64,000 bases of DNA, taken from positions 148,973-212,972 of the forward strand of contig NW_005434653.1 of assembly GCF_000315625.1 (NCBI RefSeq). Reading direction: 5' to 3'. The stretch is from Guillardia theta CCMP2712 (Eukaryota > Cryptophyceae > Pyrenomonadales > Geminigeraceae). The translations under genes and the position numbers were made by a program. Numbering within the stretch: position 1 is the first letter of the stretch; each line of letters starts with the position of its first letter. Below are positions 10,730 to 20,529 of the stretch, in pieces. The notes under the pieces were generated by a model, which searched no databases, was not told where the DNA came from, and saw nothing but the letters and a program-made list of their open reading frames with translations.

Positions 10730-11145
10730 ACAGTGTACGGTTCACGGTTGGCACCCGAGTACGGTCAACCCACATCGCTTGGACGGGGGAAGGATACAGT
10801 TAAAGACTGTTTACGTGACTTGGCTGACACTGAGAGCTTGAGCAGCTTAAAGTGTATCGGCGTCGGCGTGAGCGTCACCGCCGGTGAGTAGTAGGATTAT
10901 ACTAACTGTACTGATTTTTAACTTTACTAAGACAACTATGTACTACACCGGGCTGTTCCGCCGCCGGGCCGGGCGGCCGGCTACGCCGCAGTGAGCCGGG
11001 CCGCGCCAGCTCACTGAGCGCCCGGCCCCGCCCACTCAAGGTTGCCGGCCGCCGGGTGCGGTGGGCCCGGGGCGAGTCAATCCGGCCCGGTCGTCACTGC
11101 GGCCCGGCCCGGGAGGCCTTGAGCTGACGAAAGATCCTGGACCGG
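10730..11145. other. GC-rich island between the MYB gene and the P-loop gene
   Basis: Words such as GTACGGT, CGAGTACGGTC, CCGCCGGGCCGGGCGG and GTGAGCC are dense. The stretch TGGCACCCGAGTACGGTCAACC near 10749 resembles TGGCATCCAAC near 9639 in the duplicated upstream region, with about 15 extra bases. So even the promoter of the intact MYB gene seems to carry such an insertion. Confidence 0.6.
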
Positions 11146-11178
11146 ATGCGTTTGCAAGTCGGATCACCTGAGACGTCT

Positions 11179-12536
11179 TCAGTGCGAGGCCGAGAGACCA
11201 TCCAGCGCTGCCGGCAAGTTTCCTTCAAGGCTTGTTCGCCGAGCGATCCGCCAGCCACCACTGCTCCCCTCCTTCGAGTCTCCCCCCAATCCCATCACGT
11301 CCACCACGCTCTCGTACAGCAAGTCGTACTTGAAGGCTTCCTGGTACTCCTCGAGCGTCCACGAGCATACTTTCAGTTCTTTGGCCTTTTCCTCAAGATC
11401 TTCCCCAAAATGCTTCATTCTTCGAGAGCTCATCGATGTTGTGATAACAAGTCGCCGATTCTCCCAGTCACCATGGCGCCATAGCAGACATACACTGTAC
11501 AAGTCTTCATGTACTTGTGTCCCCTCCACAAACCCATCCAAGGACAGAAAATACTTATGACTCTCCCCCGCCCATGCTTCAAGAACATTCTCAAGAAAGA
11601 CGGCTGCCTTTTTAGCATTTGCCTCACACTTTTTCTGTACATCGCCATCAACCTGGTAGATACTGACAATCCCCGATTTCCGGATCCGTACGCACATCGT
11701 CCGCCATCCTGCCTCCGTGCTCAGTGATTGCATGAAGGACATGGTCGTCATCGTCTTTCCCGTCCCCGGAGTGCCTAGGATCCATCCCAAACATCCTTCC
11801 TTGCACACTTGTTCCTCGAGGAAGCCCCACTGCAAATTGAAGTCTTCCCTGCAGTAGAGCCAACATAGCTCTGCTTGCCCAGAGCTGTTTGGTATCAGCA
11901 ACGACCGATCCAGACAGAATAGTTTGCCCCCCTCCTTATGGCCCAGTCGCCTTCGATCCAATTTTGTCTCTGTCCAGCGTACGCTTGTCTCCACAGTCCT
12001 TTCACGGCCTTCACGCATCTTGTGCGCATTCTGCAATTCCCTGAGGAGTTGTTCCAAACGACGATTCTCTGCTGCTTGAAGGCTTTGCCACTGTTCGTGC
12101 AGGTTCTCCCTCTCCTTGTGCAGGTTCTCCCTCTCCTTGTGCAGGTTCTCCCTCTCCTTGTGCAGGTTCTCCTGCTTGTTGTGCAGGTTCTCCCTCTCCT
12201 TGTGCAGGTTCTCCTGCTTCTTTCCGAGTTTTTCTTTATCTGCTAGTATTTGGTTTTTTCTCTCCTCCAGATTCATCTGTATGGCCCTCCAGTACTCTCT
12301 GTTAGCCCCTTCCTCAACAAGCTTCAGCGCGGCCTCAGCCTTCCTCTGCATAAGTTCCTTAAGCTCTGTTTGAAGGTTCTCCTCCTGCGTCTCCAGGTTT
12401 TCCTCCTGCGTCTGAAGGTTCTCCTCCTGCGTCTGAAGGTTCTCCTCCTGCGTCTGAAGGTTTTCCTCCTGCGTCTGAACGGTAGGTTTTCCTTCTGCGT
12501 CTCAAGGTTTTCTTCATGTCGTCTTCGCTTCGCCAT
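11179..12536 (-). pseudogene. P-loop NTPase with coiled-coil repeats, frame broken by a 5-bp insertion
   Basis: The frame 12351-11179 encodes a Lys/Glu/Asn heptad-like repeat (HKERENLHKERENL), then a P-loop domain with Walker A GTPGTGKT, a Walker-B-like YFLSLDGF, and WTLEEYQEAFKYDLLYES. This layout resembles the NTPase module of Crinkler/RHS-type proteins; that assignment is tentative. Upstream, tandem ENLQTQE repeats run on toward a plausible start (MAKRRRHEENLETQ, ATG at 12534-12536). The frame is lost at 12479-12483, where ACGGT (ACCGT in the sense strand) interrupts the repeat unit exactly. Both ends touch GC-rich islands, and the C-terminus looks short. It may be translated from the internal ATG 12351, but I favour a damaged gene. 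Confidence 0.6.
12170..12480. repeat. Coding tandem repeats (about 21-24 bp units) of the P-loop gene
   Basis: Two arrays are visible: units like CTCTCCTTGTGCAGGTT at 12100-12220 and units like CTCCTGCGTCTGAAGGTT at 12370-12480. Read on the minus strand they give HKEREN(L) and QTQEEN(L) peptides, a long coiled coil. The regular spacing makes the 5-bp interruption at 12479-12483 easy to see. Confidence 0.7.
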
Positions 12537-12539
12537 AGC

Positions 12540-12850
12540 AGTTTGTCGCTGGCCGGGGCCACCTACTGGACCCGGCGCCGGGACTCAGGGACTGAGTCAT
12601 CATGGCAGCAGGTCCGGGCCCGGAGCCGGGCGACCCCCGGCCCCGCCGGGGCGTGACCTGGTGGACTCCGTGTGAGTGTGCCACTCGGGCCCTCAGCCGA
12701 GCTTTACTCAGGAGCGCTGAGGGCCGGCCAGCGGGGAAACCCTGACATCCGGGCCCCGGCCATCCACCATGATGGCCGGGCACTGGGGCCTCATTGCCAG
12801 TGACCGGCATCGGCCGCCACTCAGCCTGGCAGTGACTGCTTGAAGTCTTC
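12540..12850. other. GC-rich island at the 5' edge of the P-loop gene
   Basis: This begins within a few bases of the putative ATG at 12536. It contains GGCCGGGGCC, CCGGCGCCGG and the inverted repeat ACTCAG-GGA-CTGAGT at 12583-12597. No gene is supported. Confidence 0.65.
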
Positions 12851-13092
12851 AATGACTTTTACTCAACTTGGCAAAGTGAGAACAATTCCATTAGCTCGCT
12901 TGGTTTCCGCTTCATGCTGTCGGGTGGGTGATGCGACTCATCGTCATCGCCACCTTGGCGATGGCGATCGCGACGCCAAGGGAGCATGGAAACATGCTAA
13001 GTTCCTCCCTTCTCCCTCCCTCCTCCCTCTCTTCTCCCTCCTCCTCCTCCTCCTCCTCCTCCTTCTCCTCCTCCTCCTCTCTTCCTCAGTTC

Positions 13093-13850
13093 ATGGCATC
13101 TCGCTCCAGACTTATGCCACCTGGAAGGGCGCTTCTGCATGTTCTGAGGGGAGGACGTGGCGGAGATGGCAGGAGTCCTGCTAAGGCGATTCGATGGGAT
13201 GATGAGGGGATGCTCGAGTTCGATAGGCAACTCAAGGACTGCGGGGCGGATGAGGTGGAGATAACGGAACCAGACACGCCATATCCTGGGTCAGACCTCT
13301 CTCACTCGTTATCTTTGCCCTCCATCTTCCATGTCTCTGCTCTGTCTCTCCTGCTCTCTCCTCTCCCAGACCCTGACGGCCATTCACGACGTGCAGGTCT
13401 CCGCGTTCTTCAAGTGATGTCGGATGTGACGAGCATGACTTGCTCTATGTCCCCAACATGACCTTTGTGACGGGTATGTGAAGTAACATCCTTGTGCTGG
13501 CACTCTGACCTCCTCTTCCTCTTCCTCTTCCTCTTCCTCTTCCTCTTCCTCTTCCTCTTCCTCTTCCTCTTCCTCTTCCTCTTCCTCTTCCTCTTCCTCT
13601 TCCTCTTCCTCTTCCTCTTCCTCTTCTGTGTACTTTCTCTCCCAATTTCCTTCCCTCCCTCCTCCTTCCCTCTATCCTTTCGTCCTTCGTGCTCTCCTTC
13701 TATTGTACCTCCCAACACCTGCACCCCTCCTATCTCTTTGTTTGTCCCTTCTCGTACTTCCCTTTCCCTCTACCATCAGTTGAGAATGGAGGGAATTCGA
13801 ATCAATCGAAATCACCAAAACTCATCAAACGGAAACAAAAACCAAAGTGA
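13093..13850 (+). CDS. Protein phosphatase inhibitor-2-like protein (IPP-2 family)
   Basis: Exons by eye are 13093-13289, 13397-13473 and 13780-13850. Introns 13290-13396 and 13474-13779 keep the frame, and the stop is TGA 13848-13850. The protein has RWDDEGMLEFDRQ followed by VEITEPDTPYPG. These match the K/R-W-D-E core and the x-I-D-E-P-x-T-P-Y box of inhibitor-2 proteins, which bind protein phosphatase 1; the TPY threonine is the GSK3 target in animals. An upstream GRALLHVLR resembles the KGILK motif. The start at 13093 is chosen because the upstream open frame (to 12928) is a serine microsatellite that may be an intron. A GSK3 gene lies elsewhere in this window, but that is no proof of pairing. 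Confidence 0.55.
13509..13627 (+). repeat. (CTCTTC)n microsatellite in an intron
   Basis: This hexamer array of about 19 units lies inside the last intron of the inhibitor-2-like gene. It makes long spurious Leu/Phe or Arg/Gly frames, which I do not call genes. Confidence 0.95.
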
Positions 13851-13880
13851 ATGCGCACTTCTGACAAGATTCCGTCGGTA

Positions 13881-16452
13881 ATGTTTGCAATGACGCGCAG
13901 AGACGAATCGAGTTCATCGCATGTTGTGAACAAGTGGAACAGTGATATCCATAAAATGATATCGCAGATCTGCATCGATCCAGAGCAGGTAGGGGAGGAG
14001 GAGGAAAAGGCAGCGGAGGAGTTGAAGGCGGAAGGGGAGGTAGAGGGGGAGGGGGAGGAGAGGAAGGGGAGGAGAAGAAGGAGAGGGAGAGGAGGAGGGA
14101 AAAGGAGCACAAGAAGCATCTGAGTGAGCTCAAACAGTCCCAACGTCATGAGAATCTGGTGGACACTTTGCAGAAGTTGGCAAAGAAGTCGTTCGGGAAA
14201 GGTTGCCGACAGCAGCTAGTGAGCTGGGCTGAGAGTTTTACAGCTGCAAGGATGAAGATGTTTGGTTCCGCCGCTGCTGGTGCTGAGGGTGGAGGTTGAG
14301 AGCTGGGCAAGAGCTGATGCTGGTGCTGGGCAGGATTGTGTACGGTGGAGAGCGATCTCGATGTTTGCCTGTCTCTGGGGAGCAGGTGGGAGATGAAGAT
14401 TAGCGACAAGAAGAGGTAAGGGGTTGAAAGAGCCGCAAGTGCGAAGGTTGTAAGAGCGTGACGTGTTTGATCAGCACAGAGAAAGGGGAGGATCTGCACA
14501 AGGATGTCTGGCGCCAAGAAAAGATCGACATGTAACGGGGATCTGATGGAGACGATGCTGTTTCATGTTCATTCGAACCGCAGTCTGCGCGTCTTCGAGC
14601 GAAAGATAAGGAGATTCCTGAACTTCAAGACGACTTGTATCTTTGGAGCACGATTCCCCATCGTCACTGTCAGAGATGGTGCAAGGAAGCGACTGGTTCT
14701 AATCAAGGGTTATGACTTGGAATGTTTCAGATGAGGGCACGTGCGTCGACATCAGCGTGCAATCTCGACAAAACTTTGGAAGGTTTGACCTGAATGCTTT
14801 CTTGTTTCCATCATGTTTGCATTGCCACTGAGACAACCTTCAACAAGGTTGGTCGCCAGACTGTTGAAACTGTACACAAGAGATGAGAAAGTCAGGAAGA
14901 TTGTACGAATTAATCTCTTGGCGCCTCCAGCTTGTCACAGCATGGCAGATGTTGTTTGTGAAAGTATGGAGCAAGCGGAGATCCATCAACCAGGCTCAAG
15001 ACAACCCTAGCATGCCATGGCAAAGAGTGATTTTCCGCCAGGCCTTTGAGGGGACTCTAAACTCTTTCTCCTTGTCGCTCCTTCTCATCTATCATCTAAT
15101 GAGGATGAAGGTGAGACGGAACTCTTATCTCCCGCGTCTGCTGACTTGTCTTCTTCTCACTAGATGGTTCCTGATGTCTTCGCAAGAGAAGGAGGTCAGA
15201 CTTGTCTCAACTACAGTCAGAGTCGCCGCTGAGATGCTCACAGACGACGAGCCTCCACTTGCTGTGTTGAGATGCGCCGATGGGGTGAGTTGCTGGGGCG
15301 CCAGTGGTAGTAGACTAAGAGCTGACCTGACAGATTTTCCGGCCTGTCTGGTTTCAAACGGACGAGGCGAAACTTGCTAAGGTGCGCGATAGGGGATAAG
15401 GAAATCATATGTGATTCATTGCATCGTTTCTACTCCCATCACCGTCCTGATTTATCGCTGCGAGCCCTGATCACTGCTCTCGTCTGAAGGACCGAGATCC
15501 CTTCAAATCTCCTCCTTTCTGTCTGTTTGCATCCTCCCATGATATATCCTCTTCCATTCCTTGCTTTCTGTAACCTTCCCTCTTGATGAACCTTCAATCA
15601 TTTGTTTATTTTCTCCTTCTAATTGGTCTTTCCTCATACTCTCTGTGACATGGCAGGATACTCTGCGACAAAACTTCGACATCGCGGAGATTCTTTGCAA
15701 ATTCTTCAGATACTTTGCGCTTGTGAGTAGAAAAAGATTTCAAGGAATTCTCAGGTGAAACTTCTGAGCAGGAGCATGATTGGAGCAAGAGAATCTCAAT
15801 AAGAGAAGATGTTGTACAGCCAGACAACGAAGTTAGCAAAGATTATGTGAGAGTCCTATCTCATTCCCCTTCTGTCCTGTCCTGTCCTGTCCTGTCCTGT
15901 CCTGTCCTGTCCTGTCCTGTCCTGTCCTGTCCTGCTGTCTTTCTGTCCTCTGTCCTCTATCCCCTCGCTCGCTCACTCGTTACCCTCACTCTCCACAGGT
16001 GTTGTGGGTTGCGGATCCTCTTGACATTTCAAACAATGCGGCTCGTTGTGTCGACGAGGAAGGTCCGTTAGTGGAGAAGAGGAAGAGGAGAGAAGAGGGG
16101 GAAGACGAGGAGAGGGGGAGGGAGGAGAGGGAGAGGAGGGGAGGAGGGGATGTATGGAGAACGGGAGTTGGATGAAGTCTGAGGTTGTAGGACAGGTCTT
16201 GAAAGAATCCGCTCGGAATTCAAGAGGGCATCCGCAATTTTTGAGAAGTAAGCATGAGGAGGAGGAGGAGTGGCAATCGTTGACAATTGACTGCAGGAGA
16301 GAAGGCCTAGAAGAGATCTGGAAGGTACGTGGAGAGGAGGGAGGTATGGAGCGCTGAACGCTGTGCAGCCACTTGGGAATAAGGAAAGGAAGAGACTGGC
16401 GAGGCGACTGGAAGAGAAGAGGAGGACGAGGAAGAAGAGGAGGAGGTCTTGA
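13881..16452 (+). CDS. Terminal uridylyltransferase / non-canonical poly(A) polymerase (Cid1-like)
   Basis: The gene adds nucleotides to RNA 3' ends (family knowledge). About 19 small exons can be threaded in frame. The nucleotidyltransferase signature is MKMFGSAAAG (exon ending 14279) joined to LCTVESDLDVCLSL (exon 14334-14415), giving the FGS and DxD metal site. The third aspartate is in ARFPIVTVRD / EGTCVDISV (14584-14678 and 14731-14782). Then come LFVKVWSKRRSIN, GTLNSFSLSLLLIYHL, and the PAP-associated region NFDIAEILCKFFRYFAL, DWSKRISIRED, VADPLDISNNAARCV and LERIRSEFKRA. The C-terminal tail is basic (RKKRRRS) and stops at 16450-16452. Two introns (15195-15216 and 15723-15744) appear to be only 22 nt. 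The first exon (13881-13988) is less certain. Histidine or nucleobase specificity (U or A) cannot be read here. Confidence 0.8.
15869..15933 (+). repeat. (TGTCC)n pentamer array in a TUTase intron
   Basis: About 13 units of TCCTG lie within intron 15847-15998. The same pentamer in the opposite strand sense (GGACA) recurs in an M13 peptidase intron at 50199-50281. Confidence 0.95.
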
Positions 16453-16463
16453 AAGCAAGCGTA

Positions 16464-18770
16464 TCAAAATGTCTTCCATAAGTCTGGAACGTCTTGCATG
16501 TCCGTCTTGCCGCCCATCAACATCTTGACCACGCCTCCTCTGTGTGAAAACGATCACGAGGAAGGGAAAGGAAGGGAAGAAAAGGGAGGAGGATGAGTGG
16601 GAGTGGGATGGGGGGAGGAGGAACAGAAAGAAAGGAGGGGGAGGGGGAACAGAAAGAAAGGAGGGGGAGGGGAGGGACAGGGGAACGGGGTGAATGAGAC
16701 AAGGAGGTTACCTTTCCTTCCCGAACTTTTGCTTCATCTCCTCGTTGACTCTGCGAGCATTTCGATTCTGTTCTCTCTTGCTCCACAAGATTTTAGCCTG
16801 CTCGCAATCAGAAGACAATGGAGAGACGTTCTCCACAACCTCTCGCAGCAACGACTTCATCTCCTCCGTCTCCTCCAGGTTGCGGCTCTTTGCTTGCTGT
16901 TGGATCATAAAGACTCTGTCGAGATCTTCGTCGCTTCCTCCTTCTCCCCCAGGATCGTCTCCTTTCTCCCACGCCTCCCTCATCGCCACGAGCATCCATG
17001 CGCTGAAAACGTCGGGGTCTGCTCTGAGATTGAAATCAAAGTGAATTGTTCAACACTCGAGGTCCTCCTGCACCACCACCACCTCCTCCTCCTCCTTCAC
17101 TGTTATCGCCTCTTCCTCCTCTTCCCTTCCCCGCCCTGCCCCACCCTCCTCATCTTCTTGGACTACATCAATTACAGTAACAGTTCTTACTTCACATCGC
17201 TGAAGGCACCGAAGTTATCAATGAGATGCTCTGCTTGCACAGACACGTTCTGCCTCGTGGCCGATGCCAATTTCAGGGATCCTATGTTCTCTGCCATGCA
17301 TCGGAGCAGGAGGACAAGACATTTTGAGTTGGGTCGAAGGGAGGACAGCCACTTGTGTCTAGGGGAGGAGGAAGGGATGGAGAGACGGGGAGAGATAGGC
17401 AGCACGACAGATATAGTGCGGGGGGTGGGCGGGGAGAGGAGGGGCAGAGGAAGGGGGAAGGAGCAAGAGCAGGAGAGCAAGAGAGCAGAAGAGGGAAAGA
17501 GAGCATGAGTCAAGGTGGATTGAAGGAGTCAGGAAAGTGAGAGAGAAGAGACGGGAGGAGGAGGAGTACCAGGAGTCGAGAAGAAAGGATCGAGAAGAGG
17601 AAAAGAAACGACCAGAGGCAGAGTCAGCGAGGCAGAGCACACCATGGCAGACTTACGAGGTGAGAAAGTTCTGTGACGAGGCCTGCAAAGAAGGATGAGA
17701 AGCAACTCTATAGAAGGGAGGCAGGCAGGCAGGCAGGCAGAGCGGAGCAGGAAGGAGGGGAGGAGAATATGTTGTCTAGTTGTTTTCACCTTCCCGATGG
17801 TGCTAGTCGTGTAGACCCTTGAGGAGAACATGGTCAGGCAGCGAAGTTGCGGACAGCAAAGAAGAAGGAAGGAGAACAGCCGACTACGAGCCATGGTCTC
17901 GATCAAAAGCATTACCATCGAAGAAGACAAGAGATGCGATCAACTCAAGAAAGACATCTCATGTTTGGACAGGCAGGCAGGAAGAAAGGCAAGCTGACTG
18001 ACATATGGATTGACTGACAGATTGACTGACAGATTGATAGAATAAGAGATTGAAAGTTTGACAGACTGACAGAACAGCAGACAGCATGACTGAAACAACA
18101 CGAAAACAATCATACGATCCAAGAAGCGAGGACAAACATCTCAATCTCCTCAACATCTTCACTCACGAATTCTCCATCCTAAACTGCCATGAGTCAACCA
18201 TGGCCAGGAGGCGCTCGACGTCCCACAAGATCAAGCCGGTTGTCTTGCTAGCTGCCACCATCAAACACTCTCAGAGACAGAGCAGAGCAGCAACCGGCTG
18301 CTCTACCAGCGAACGCCGAGAGGCAGATCGCTTCCAAGGTCCCCACGTCCGCCTTAACTTTGTGCTTAGGAAATTCGTGCACATACCTGGAGGCAAGTCA
18401 GCACTCCTCCTCCTCCTCCTCCTCCTCCTCTCCCGAGCAAGCACGGACTTTTCTACGATGGCCGAGTCCTCTTTGCAATGCCAGAGCGCCTGCGCAGCCG
18501 CACCCAACATCAGGGCCGCCTGTCTGTGGGAACAAGGAGAAGGGTTTTCATACGTGGGCTGCTATCTCCAGCACCAGGTTCAACGACGTCGTCTGCAAGA
18601 CGTTCAGAGCAGCTATAACAGGGCCTGAGTGCTGGCTACTGACATCCAGCTCTATCGCTGGCCTGCCTGCTCCAACGGGGGCTGGGGAGGGCGGGTCAGG
18701 CTGTGGTTCTTAGGAGGACTCGATGGAGGGGGGAGCAAGGTGCAGAAACAAGGCACGAACAACTCACGTG
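16464..18770 (-). CDS. Hypothetical multi-exon protein, mainly helical
   Basis: Exons are recognised by open frames with GT-AG borders. From the 5' side they contain AIELDVSSQHSGPVIAALNV, SLNLVLEIAAH, QAALMLGAAAQALWHCKED, YVHEFPKHKVKADVGTLEA, LILWDVERLLAMVDSWQF, CLVLLLRCMAENIGSLKLA, AEHLIDNFGAFSDVK and ADPDVFSAWMLVAMREAWEK. After a polar segment the last exon (16539-16464) ends VVKMLMGGKTDMQDVPDLWK-TF and TGA at 16464-16466. The amphipathic, leucine-rich text suggests a helical-repeat scaffold, but I recognise no family. The 5' end near 18770 is approximate: MIGRIPYKEWS followed by GTGAGT is a candidate first exon, but the phase to the next exon is unresolved. It converges on the TUTase gene with 11 bp between stop codons. 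Confidence 0.55.
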
Positions 18771-18922
18771 ACCATTCCTTGTACGGTATCCTTCCTATCA
18801 TCGCTTCTGCCTGTGTCAACGCTCACTCTATTTGAATGAATACAATATCACATGGCATTTGTTCTTGAGCTAACACAAACAACACAAGGATCAAACACAT
18901 CACAATCATCGGACACAAGTTG

Positions 18923-19250
18923 TCATTCCTGTCTGTAGGGAGCATCTGCGTTGATAACATGATCCTTGGTCATCGTAAAATACTCGAGAGTCCGATCCAT
19001 CTCACTGCATCCGCACATTCCCTGCAACCATTCAAGTCAAACAAGCGGAACGTGCACATCGCCAGCACGGCAAACAGAACTTGACACGTACAGCCGTCAC
19101 AGCAAGTTCTCCTTCTCAGCTACCAACCTGGACAGCACTTGCTCGCATCACACGCAAAAAGCAGTTGACGGTAGTGACGTCCGGCCAACATCCGAGCTAG
19201 CAGCACTTGTTAGGAGCTCCAGCAACCTCGCACCATCCTCACCCTCTCCA
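18923..19250 (-). CDS. Small hypothetical protein
   Basis: The last exon encodes GMCGCSEMDRTLEYFTMTKD followed by HVINADAPYRQE and TGA at 18923-18925. It follows a good acceptor (GGTTGCAG). The preceding exon reads VTTVNCFLRVMRASAVQ, and its CAG|GT donor joins in phase 0. A TATATA element at 19255-19260 reads on both strands and sits upstream of this gene, as a TATA box would. The start codon is not settled. No family is recognised. The clean cysteine-containing text without low complexity is my main reason for believing it is coding. Confidence 0.4.
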
Positions 19251-19252
19251 TG

Positions 19253-19262
19253 GTGTATATAA
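19253..19262 (-). promoter_or_regulatory. Possible TATA box of the small minus-strand gene
   Basis: GTGTATATAACG has a near-consensus TATA element. It lies upstream of the coding exons of the small minus gene and downstream of the gene ending at 19475, so position fits. One such match alone is weak evidence. Confidence 0.3.
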
Positions 19263-19474
19263 CGCGTAGAGCTTTCTTCTGGCAGTCGTCATCTCCTCTC
19301 CTGCCGACATCCTCAGCTGCAGGAAACAGCCTCAGGCCCGCACCATGCCACGAGCTCAGCTGCGTTCACGAGACAGTTGTAGGCTTTGCGACCGGGCGGC
19401 GAACCTTGAGTATAAGGGTGAGGAAGAGGGATGAAGATCAGGTTGAGGAGGAGGGAAGAGGAGGGCGGAGCTTG

Positions 19475-19977
19475 TTACACACCCGTCTTCTGTATGCATT
19501 GATCGAAGACATCGATGAACTTAAGTTGAGCATAATCGAACGTCTTGTTCTCGTCATCGATCATGTCCTGCAGGACTTGCTCCATCTCCTCCACCCCTGC
19601 CAACAACTTAAAGTCAACCTCCATCCTTCGGACGTCTCATGCGCGCGATACCAACATCTGATGCGATCGCTTGCTCTGCAAAGGCATGAGCACTGGCACT
19701 CGGCGCTAAGATCGGCTCTATGGTTGCTCGTTTTTCTGCCAAGACCAGCTCAATACCGATGAGTGAAGAGGATGCGAGTACCGAGGAAGCTGATCTGCGA
19801 TCCTGCTTCCTGGAAGAACTGTTTCCTGCTTTCCTGGAGCGCTATATCCCATGGCTTCATCTCTTCCTGCTCCATCATGGCAGATCGAGTAGAGGGTGCG
19901 AGACTGTTCTGCGGCAAGCGCGAGGGACTGGCAGCATGGAGCACCAGCGCAAAGACACATATCGTCGCTGCCTTCAT
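19475..19977 (-). CDS. Small secreted or plastid-targeted hypothetical protein
   Basis: The ATG at 19977 gives MKAATICVFALVLHAASPSR, a classical signal peptide with a small-residue cleavage region. This is followed by QNSLAPSTRSAMMEQEEMK and WDIALQESRKQFFQEAGSQI. The last exon reads KLLAGVEEMEQVLQDMIDDE, then NKTFDYAQLKFIDVFDQCIQ, KTGV and TAA at 19475-19477. Between them one or two introns must remove about 100 bp; several small CAG acceptors exist, so the middle is approximate. Secretory-type leaders head plastid proteins in complex algae, but the targeting is inference. The family is unknown. Confidence 0.5.
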
Positions 19978-20279
19978 GGCGAGAGCTACAGATGGCTTCT
20001 TTTTGTTTCCTACTCTCTTCCTCCTGCCTCTAGTCAGCCCCGCTCCCGCTCCCGCTCCCGCCTTGCCCCATGCTCCCGCCAATTCTGCATCCGGATCTTT
20101 GCGGTCGGAAACCACGGCATAAGTTAGGACGAAAATCAATTATCATGGGCAATATTCAATTTATCCCTAATAATTTAGTGAATAACTCAAAATGGTTTGT
20201 GTTCTTTGTTTAATATTTTATGTCTTTGTTGTAAAACCTCAAGTTGGGCAATGAGGGCGCGGGAGAAGCAGGGCAAGGG

Positions 20280-20345
20280 AGGAGGAGGGGGAGGAGGAGG
20301 AGGAGGAGGAGGAGGAGGGGAGGGGGGGGGGGAGGGGAGGGAACG
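20280..20345 (+). repeat. (GGA)n purine microsatellite next to an assembly gap
   Basis: This polypurine tract directly precedes the N block, probably the reason the assembly breaks here. Confidence 0.9.
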
Positions 20346-20403
20346 GAGTACCTCTCACCACTCTATGATTCTCTCCACCCTTACTCCTCTCCTGTCCTCG
20401 CCC

Positions 20404-20503
20404 NNNNNNNNNNNNNNNNNNNNNNNNNNNNNNNNNNNNNNNNNNNNNNNNNNNNNNNNNNNNNNNNNNNNNNNNNNNNNNNNNNNNNNNNNNNNNNNNN
20501 NNN
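20404..20503. other. Assembly gap (100 N)
   Basis: One hundred unknown bases; a round number usually means a gap of unknown true size. The 5' end of the methyltransferase gene may lie inside or before it. Confidence 0.98.
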
Positions 20504-20529
20504 GGGGAGGGGGAGGAAACAGGGCAGGA

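Noticed and set aside
11179-12351. Plant-type NLR or NACHT immune receptor
   Set aside because: Only a Walker A and a loose Walker B are visible; no NB-ARC motifs such as GLPL or MHD, and no LRR.
13410-13724. Arg/Lys- and Arg/Gly-repeat open frames
   Set aside because: Translation of the (CTCTTC)n array in an intron of the inhibitor-2-like gene; no coding character outside the repeat.
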